Source: Pseudarthrobacter sp. IC2-21 (GTDB taxonomy: Bacteria > Actinomycetota > Actinomycetes > Actinomycetales > Micrococcaceae). Taken from it: 64,000 nucleotides of DNA. This document shows, one piece after another, positions 59,842 through 64,000 of the stretch. The translations under genes and the position numbers were made by a program. The notes under the pieces were generated by a model. That model did no database searches and was not told the DNA's origin. It was given only the letters and a program-made list of their open reading frames with translations. The stretch spans positions 186,001-250,000 of the forward strand of contig NZ_CP139145.1 in assembly GCF_034048115.1 (NCBI RefSeq), in the 5' to 3' direction. Every line of letters begins with the position of its first letter. The first letter of the stretch is position 1.

Positions 59842-60927
59842 CTAGAGCTGCGCCCCGAGTTTGAAGCCCGTCCGGTCCCCTTCGGGGGAACCGTCCTTGC
59901 GGGTGTAGGAGAACCCGTCGGCGCCCACGGTGACGGCCATCTCGGACTTTTCCTCACGGACTATGACCGGCTGCGGGTTGCCGTCCAGGTCCAGCACCAG
60001 GGACGCTTCGGTGTACCAGGACGGGACCACGGGGTTGCCCCACCAGTCGCGGCGCTGGTTGTCGTGGACGTCCCAGGTGATGGTGGGGTTGTCCGGGTCG
60101 CCGGTGTAGTAATCCTGCGTGTAGATCTCGATCCGGTGGCCGTCCGGGTCCAGGATGTAGAGGTAGAAGGCGTTGGACACGCCGTGGCGGCCGGGGCCGC
60201 GTTCGATCCGGTCGCTGATGCGCAGGGCGCCCATCTTGTCGCAGATCTGGATGATGTTGTGCTTTTCGTGGGTGGCGAACGCGACGTGGTGCATGCGCGG
60301 GCCGTTGCCGCCGGTCAGGGCGGTGTCATGGACGGTCTGCTTGCGGTGCATCCACGCGGCGTACGTGACGCCGTCGGAATCCTTGATGTCCTCGGAGACG
60401 CGGAAGCCGAGGTCCTCCAGGTACTTGCGGCCGCGGGGGACGTCCGGGGTGACCTGGTTGAAGTGGTCCAGGCGCACCAGTTCGCCGGCGGAGTAGAGGT
60501 CGTAGCGCTGGGTGAGGCGCTCCACGTGCTCCACGTCATAGAAGAACTCGTAGGGGAAGCCCAGCGGGTCCTCCACGCGGACGGAATCGCCGATGCCCTT
60601 GGTGAAGCCGTCCTTGCGGCGTTCCACCCGGCAGCCCAGCTCGCGGTAGTACGCCTCGGCGGCGTCCACCTCGGCGGGGGACTTCACCCGGTAGGCAAAG
60701 GCGGCGACGGCGGCGATGGGTCCCTTGCGGAGCACCAGGTTGTGGTGGATGAACTCCTCGAGGGAGCGCAGGTAGATGTTGTTCTCGTCTTCCTCAGTGA
60801 CGTGCAGGCCCAGGAGGTCAACGTAGAACTCGCGGGACCTGGCGAGGTCGGTGACCACGATTTCCATGTAGGCGCAGCGGACGATGTCCGGGGCAGGGAC
60901 AGTGGGGGTGGGGATGAAGTTCGTCAT
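59842..60927 (-). CDS. hpaD: Homoprotocatechuate 2,3-dioxygenase, MndD-like
   Basis: A 361-residue type I extradiol dioxygenase. Its metal ligands are His155 (RLDHFNQ), His214 (MHHVAFAT) and Glu267 (RIEIYTQ), the numbering known for the family. From memory it is nearly identical to MndD of Arthrobacter globiformis, which uses Mn(II) instead of Fe(II). It opens the ring of 3,4-dihydroxyphenylacetate. The ATG at 60927 follows AAAGAGAGACC. A 66-base hairpin lies just upstream. Confidence 0.95.
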   Translation of the reverse strand: MTNFIPTPTVPAPDIVRCAYMEIVVTDLARSREFYVDLLGLHVTEEDENNIYLRSLEEFIHHNLVLRKGPIAAVAAFAYRVKSPAEVDAAEAYYRELGCRVERRKDGFTKGIGDSVRVEDPLGFPYEFFYDVEHVERLTQRYDLYSAGELVRLDHFNQVTPDVPRGRKYLEDLGFRVSEDIKDSDGVTYAAWMHRKQTVHDTALTGGNGPRMHHVAFATHEKHNIIQICDKMGALRISDRIERGPGRHGVSNAFYLYILDPDGHRIEIYTQDYYTGDPDNPTITWDVHDNQRRDWWGNPVVPSWYTEASLVLDLDGNPQPVIVREEKSEMAVTVGADGFSYTRKDGSPEGDRTGFKLGAQL

Positions 60928-60960
60928 GGTGGTCTCTCTTCTTTGAAAGGGTTGCGGGGA

Positions 60961-61026
60961 CCCAACTAGGTAGCAGTAGATGTCGTTTTGGGGGCTCATA
61001 ACGACAAATGCTGCTACCCAGTTGGG
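60961..61026 (-). repeat. Long imperfect hairpin between hpaE and hpaD
   Basis: Outer 16-bp arms 60961-60976 and 61011-61026 pair with one mismatch. Inner TGTCGTT (60981-60987) and AACGACA (61000-61006) also pair. There is no T-run. It is probably an intercistronic expression-tuning structure or a dispersed palindrome. Confidence 0.7.
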
Positions 61027-61039
61027 CTGCAAGTGGTGG

Positions 61040-62554
61040 TTAGGCGCCGAACTTGGGGGTGTGGACGGTGCCGAGGGTGATGTGCACGGCCTGCTGGTCG
61101 GTGTAGAAGTCGATGGAGCGGTAGCCGCCCTCGTGGCCGAGGCCCGAGGCCTTGACGCCGCCGAACGGGGTGCGCAGGTCCCGGACGTTGTGGCTGTTGA
61201 GCCACACCATGCCGGCCTCGACGTTTTGGGAGAAGTTGTGCGCCCGGGTCAGGTTCTGGGTCCAGATGTAGGCGGCCAGGCCGTACTTGGTGTTGTTCGC
61301 CAGGGCGAGGGCTTCATCGTCGTTCTCGAACGGGGTGATTGCAACCACCGGGCCGAAGATCTCCTCCTGGAAGATCCGCGCGTCCGGGGCGACGTCGGCG
61401 AACACCGTGGGCGCGATGTAGTTGCCCTCGGGCAGGTGGTCGGGGCGGCCGCCGCCGGCGAGGAGCCGGCCTTCGGACTTGCCGATCTCCACGTAGGAGG
61501 CCACCTTTTCGTAGTGCTCCGGGTGGACCAGGGCGCCCACCTGGGTCTTGGGATCGTGCGGATCGCCCACCACGATGTTCTTGGCCCGGGCGGCGTACTT
61601 TTCGCAGAATTCGTCGTAGATGGCGCGTTCGACGAGGATGCGTGAGCCGGCGGTGCAGCGTTCGCCGTTCAGGGAGAAGACCCCGAACAGCGCGGAATCG
61701 ATGGCGGCGTCCAGGTCGGCGTCGGCGAACACGACGCACGGGGACTTGCCGCCGAGTTCCATGGACAGGCCCTTGAGGTTGGCGGCGGCGTTGCGGAAGA
61801 TCGTCTGGCCCGTGGTGGTTTCGCCGGTGAAGGAGATCAGCGGCACGTCCGGGTGCTTGACCAGCGCGTCGCCGGCTTCCTCGCCCAGGCCGTTGACCAG
61901 GTTGAACACACCGTCAGGCAGGCCGGCGTCCTTGAAGATGGTGGCCCACAGCGAGGCGGAGAGCGGGGTGAACTCTGCCGGCTTCAGGACCACGGTGTTG
62001 CCGGTGGCCAGGGCCGGGGCCAGCTTCCAGGACTCCAGCATAAACGGGGTGTTCCACGGCGTGATCAGGCCGGCGACGCCGATCGGCTTGCGGTTCACGT
62101 AGTTGATCTGGGAGCCCGGGACCTTCATGGCGTCGTCGAACTGGGCCACGATCAGGTCCGCGAAGAAGCGGAAGTTCTCGGCTGCGCGGAGGGCCTGGCC
62201 CTTGGCCTGGGTAATCGGCAGGCCGGTATCGAAGGTTTCGAGTTCGGCCAGGCGTTCCTCCTGGGCCTCGACGGCGTCGGCGATCCTGTTCAGGATCCGG
62301 GCGCGTTCGCGCGGCTTCATCCTGGGCCACGGGCCGTTCTTGAAGGCTTCGCGGGCGGCGGCGACGGCGAGGTCGATGTCCTCTTTCTGGCCGGCGGCTG
62401 CGGTGGCGTAGTTGGTGTTGGACACCGGGTCCAGGACGTCGAAGGTCTTGCCGGACACCGAGTCCACGAACTGGCCGTTGATGTAGTGCTGGATATGGGA
62501 GGGCAGGTCCTGCGGCACGTAATGCGTGCTGGCTTCTGCGGCAGTGAACGTCAT
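61040..62554 (-). CDS. hpaE: 5-carboxymethyl-2-hydroxymuconate semialdehyde dehydrogenase
   Basis: A 504-residue aldehyde dehydrogenase. The Glu is in MELGGKSPCVVF and the catalytic Cys in NGERCTAGSRIL, as in HpaE. It oxidises the ring-cleavage product of HpaD. It lies upstream of hpaD in the same operon, separated by a long hairpin, and downstream of the GntR gene, separated by another. Confidence 0.92.
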   Translation of the reverse strand: MTFTAAEASTHYVPQDLPSHIQHYINGQFVDSVSGKTFDVLDPVSNTNYATAAAGQKEDIDLAVAAAREAFKNGPWPRMKPRERARILNRIADAVEAQEERLAELETFDTGLPITQAKGQALRAAENFRFFADLIVAQFDDAMKVPGSQINYVNRKPIGVAGLITPWNTPFMLESWKLAPALATGNTVVLKPAEFTPLSASLWATIFKDAGLPDGVFNLVNGLGEEAGDALVKHPDVPLISFTGETTTGQTIFRNAAANLKGLSMELGGKSPCVVFADADLDAAIDSALFGVFSLNGERCTAGSRILVERAIYDEFCEKYAARAKNIVVGDPHDPKTQVGALVHPEHYEKVASYVEIGKSEGRLLAGGGRPDHLPEGNYIAPTVFADVAPDARIFQEEIFGPVVAITPFENDDEALALANNTKYGLAAYIWTQNLTRAHNFSQNVEAGMVWLNSHNVRDLRTPFGGVKASGLGHEGGYRSIDFYTDQQAVHITLGTVHTPKFGA

Positions 62555-62577
62555 TGTTGTTTCCTTAGCTACTAGTC

Positions 62578-62640
62578 CAACGCGGGGTCACTTCTCGCCC
62601 AATGGGGGCCGTTTATCGGGCGTTAAGTGACCCCGCGTTG
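62578..62640 (-). repeat. Long perfect hairpin between the GntR gene and hpaE
   Basis: Perfect 16-bp arms CAACGCGGGGTCACTT (62578-62593) and AAGTGACCCCGCGTTG (62625-62640), with inner CGCCC/GGGCG pairing. It starts 2 bases after the GntR gene end and lies 23 bases before the hpaE start on the minus strand. Terminator or attenuator of the regulator gene. Confidence 0.75.
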
Positions 62641-62642
62641 CT

Positions 62643-63314
62643 TTATTGGAGGGGTTGGGCCTGCGCGAGGTAGGCATCGAGGGTGGCGCTGCGGTGGAGC
62701 CGTGCTGCTTTTTCAATGGCGTCCGCGTCGGCGCCGGATTCGATGAGCCGGAGCAGTGACTCGTGCTCATCCACGGAATTGTGGGCCCTGCCCGGGACGA
62801 AGCGGAAGGTTGAGGACCGCAGGGAGGCGAGCCGGTTCCAGCCGCTGTGGACGAGGCCCAGGATGTGCGGGTTGGGGCAGTGCTCGAACAGGACGCTGTG
62901 GAAGTCCTGGTTGAGCTGTGTGAAGCGGACCGGATCGAAGTGTTCCAGGCATTCGCGCATCTCCGCGTTCACCGCACGGGCACGGGCCACATCGGCCGCG
63001 CCGATCAGCGGAGCTGACAGCGCGGTGGCGGCGCCTTCGACGATGCTCAGCGTCTGCATGGTGTACAGGTACTCGGTGGGGTCGATCCCCGCCACCGTGG
63101 CGCCAACGTTCCGCTCGAACTTCACCAGCCCCTCGGCCTCGAGCCGGCGGATGGCCTCGCGGACCGGCACCACACTCACGCCCAGGTCTTTGGCGATGAC
63201 CGCCAGGACCAGGCGGTAACCGGGAGTGTAGGTGCCTCCCACAATGCGTGCCTTAACCGCTTCGTAGGCCTGCTGGGACTTGCTGCCGGCGGCGGTTAAT
63301 GCGGTCTCAGTCAT
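62643..63314 (-). CDS. GntR-family (FCD) regulator of the hpa operon
   Basis: A 223-residue regulator. The winged helix has IAKDLGVSVVPVREAIRRL, and the FCD domain has QLNQDFHSVLFEHCPNPHI. The ATG at 63314 overlaps the upstream RraA-like stop (ATGA). A longer frame to 63365 was rejected. Its place at the head of hpaE-D-H-I-gabD suggests control by homoprotocatechuate or a pathway intermediate. Confidence 0.88.
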   Translation of the reverse strand: MTETALTAAGSKSQQAYEAVKARIVGGTYTPGYRLVLAVIAKDLGVSVVPVREAIRRLEAEGLVKFERNVGATVAGIDPTEYLYTMQTLSIVEGAATALSAPLIGAADVARARAVNAEMRECLEHFDPVRFTQLNQDFHSVLFEHCPNPHILGLVHSGWNRLASLRSSTFRFVPGRAHNSVDEHESLLRLIESGADADAIEKAARLHRSATLDAYLAQAQPLQ

Positions 63315-64000
63315 TGGCGTGGTCCTCTTCCCGTTCGTTCCCACTCCGCGTACTTGTTCTGCCACTCGGCGTTCATGGGGTAGAGGCCGTCAACGCTGTT
63401 GCCTTCCTGGACCATCTGGAAGATGAACGCTTCCTCTTTTTCCTGCTGGATGCAGTCCTCCACCAGTTCCTCGGCGAGGGCCGGCGGGATCACCAGGATG
63501 CCGTCGGAATCGGCCACGATGATGTCGCCGGGCTGGACCGTGGCACCGCCGCACGCGATGGTGATGTCCCTGTCCCACGGGATGTGGCGGCGGCCCAGCA
63601 CGGCGGGGTGCGGGTTGGCAAAGTAGGTGGGCATCTCCAGGCCGGCCACCGCGGTGTAGTCGCGGACGCCGCCGTCGGTGATGATCGCCGCCGCGCCGCG
63701 GACCTGGGCCCGGAGAGCGAGGATGTCGCCCACCGTTCCGGTGCCCTTTTCGCCGCGGGCCTCCATCACGAGGATTTCGCCTTCGTTGACGGAGTCGATG
63801 GCGCGTTTCTGGGCGTTGAAGCCGCCGCCGTGGGTCTTGAAGAGGTCCTCCCGGTTGGGGACGTACCGGAGGGTCCGGGCCAGGCCCACCACGCGACGGT
63901 CGGGGCGGGTGGCCTGCAGCCCGTCGATGCTGACGTTGTTGAGGCCGCGTTTGCGCAGCTGGGAGGACAGGGTGGCGGTGGCCACGCTCTCCAGTTTGGC
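63311..64000 (-). CDS. RraA-like aldolase/decarboxylase family protein (5' end outside window)
   Basis: At least 229 residues; the frame is open through the right edge. It carries EARGEKGTGTVGDILALRA and ITDGGVRDY, the pyruvate- and metal-binding pattern of the RraA/4-hydroxy-4-methyl-2-oxoglutarate aldolase family. A GTG at 63985 could start translation, but the residues before it (LESVATATLSSQL) look like conserved family sequence, so the true start is probably beyond base 64000. In this operon it could act on an oxo-acid intermediate; true RNase E regulation is unlikely in an actinomycete. The pathway's isomerase/decarboxylase (HpaG) is not in the window. Confidence 0.75.
   Translation of the reverse strand, partial: AKLESVATATLSSQLRKRGLNNVSIDGLQATRPDRRVVGLARTLRYVPNREDLFKTHGGGFNAQKRAIDSVNEGEILVMEARGEKGTGTVGDILALRAQVRGAAAIITDGGVRDYTAVAGLEMPTYFANPHPAVLGRRHIPWDRDITIACGGATVQPGDIIVADSDGILVIPPALAEELVEDCIQQEKEEAFIFQMVQEGNSVDGLYPMNAEWQNKYAEWERTGRGPRQ

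Overview
The window is GC-rich, uses many GTG starts and overlapping stop/start junctions, and encodes actinobacterial envelope enzymes (an MptB-like mannosyltransferase and two other GT-C mannosyltransferases). One protein looks nearly identical, from memory, to the Mn-dependent homoprotocatechuate dioxygenase of Arthrobacter globiformis. Together this points to a soil actinomycete of the Micrococcaceae, Arthrobacter or Pseudarthrobacter. The window looks like an ordinary chromosomal stretch carrying a dense set of catabolic islands. I saw no tRNA, rRNA or CRISPR array and no phage genes.

Layout. 0.3-6.1 kb: a DoxX-like protein, an MGT-type glycosyltransferase, an FtsX/MacB-type ABC exporter and its divergent NarL-type two-component pair. 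6.1-11.5 kb: a MarR regulator with an FMN reductase, a diguanylate cyclase, an L-2-hydroxyglutarate oxidase and a SulP transporter. 11.7-18.5 kb: three GT-C mannosyltransferases, a TetR regulator, a small membrane protein with a candidate structured leader, and a synthetase-only RelA/SpoT protein. 18.7-26.9 kb: nucleoside salvage, with a LacI regulator, an operon of nucleoside hydrolase, MFS transporter and ribokinase, and a divergent NCS1 permease/PucR pair. 27.2-33.4 kb: a GntR-controlled catabolic unit (MFS transporter, flavin amine oxidase-like enzyme, DapA-like lyase, aldehyde dehydrogenase) of unknown substrate.

34.8-49.4 kb is one connected pathway. An MHS-type transporter, creatinase and creatininase convert creatinine to creatine and then to sarcosine plus urea. 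The operon glyA-soxBDAG-sdaA-purU takes sarcosine to glycine, serine and pyruvate and recycles the folate-bound one-carbon unit. An IclR regulator closes the creatinine side. A GntR regulator sits divergent from glyA, with a 14-bp perfect palindrome between them.

49.5-50.9 kb is an IS3-family element with a frameshifted orfB. 51.1-54.0 kb holds three tandem GAF-ANTAR proteins and two copies of a small unknown protein, each of which overlaps the 3' end of a GAF-ANTAR gene. 54.2-56.7 kb: an alpha/beta hydrolase, a FadR-type regulator and nagB. 56.7-64.0 kb: a homoprotocatechuate meta-cleavage operon (RraA-like, GntR, hpaE, hpaD, hpaH, hpaI, gabD), cut by the right edge.

A dispersed repeat built on CTCTC(T/G)CACTTAATG occurs at six loci, all intergenic and mostly at gene ends. 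The IS lies between two inverted copies of it. The least explained items are this repeat family, the GAF-ANTAR/small-protein module, the candidate leader RNA near 14.4 kb and a probable ATT start codon at 15909.
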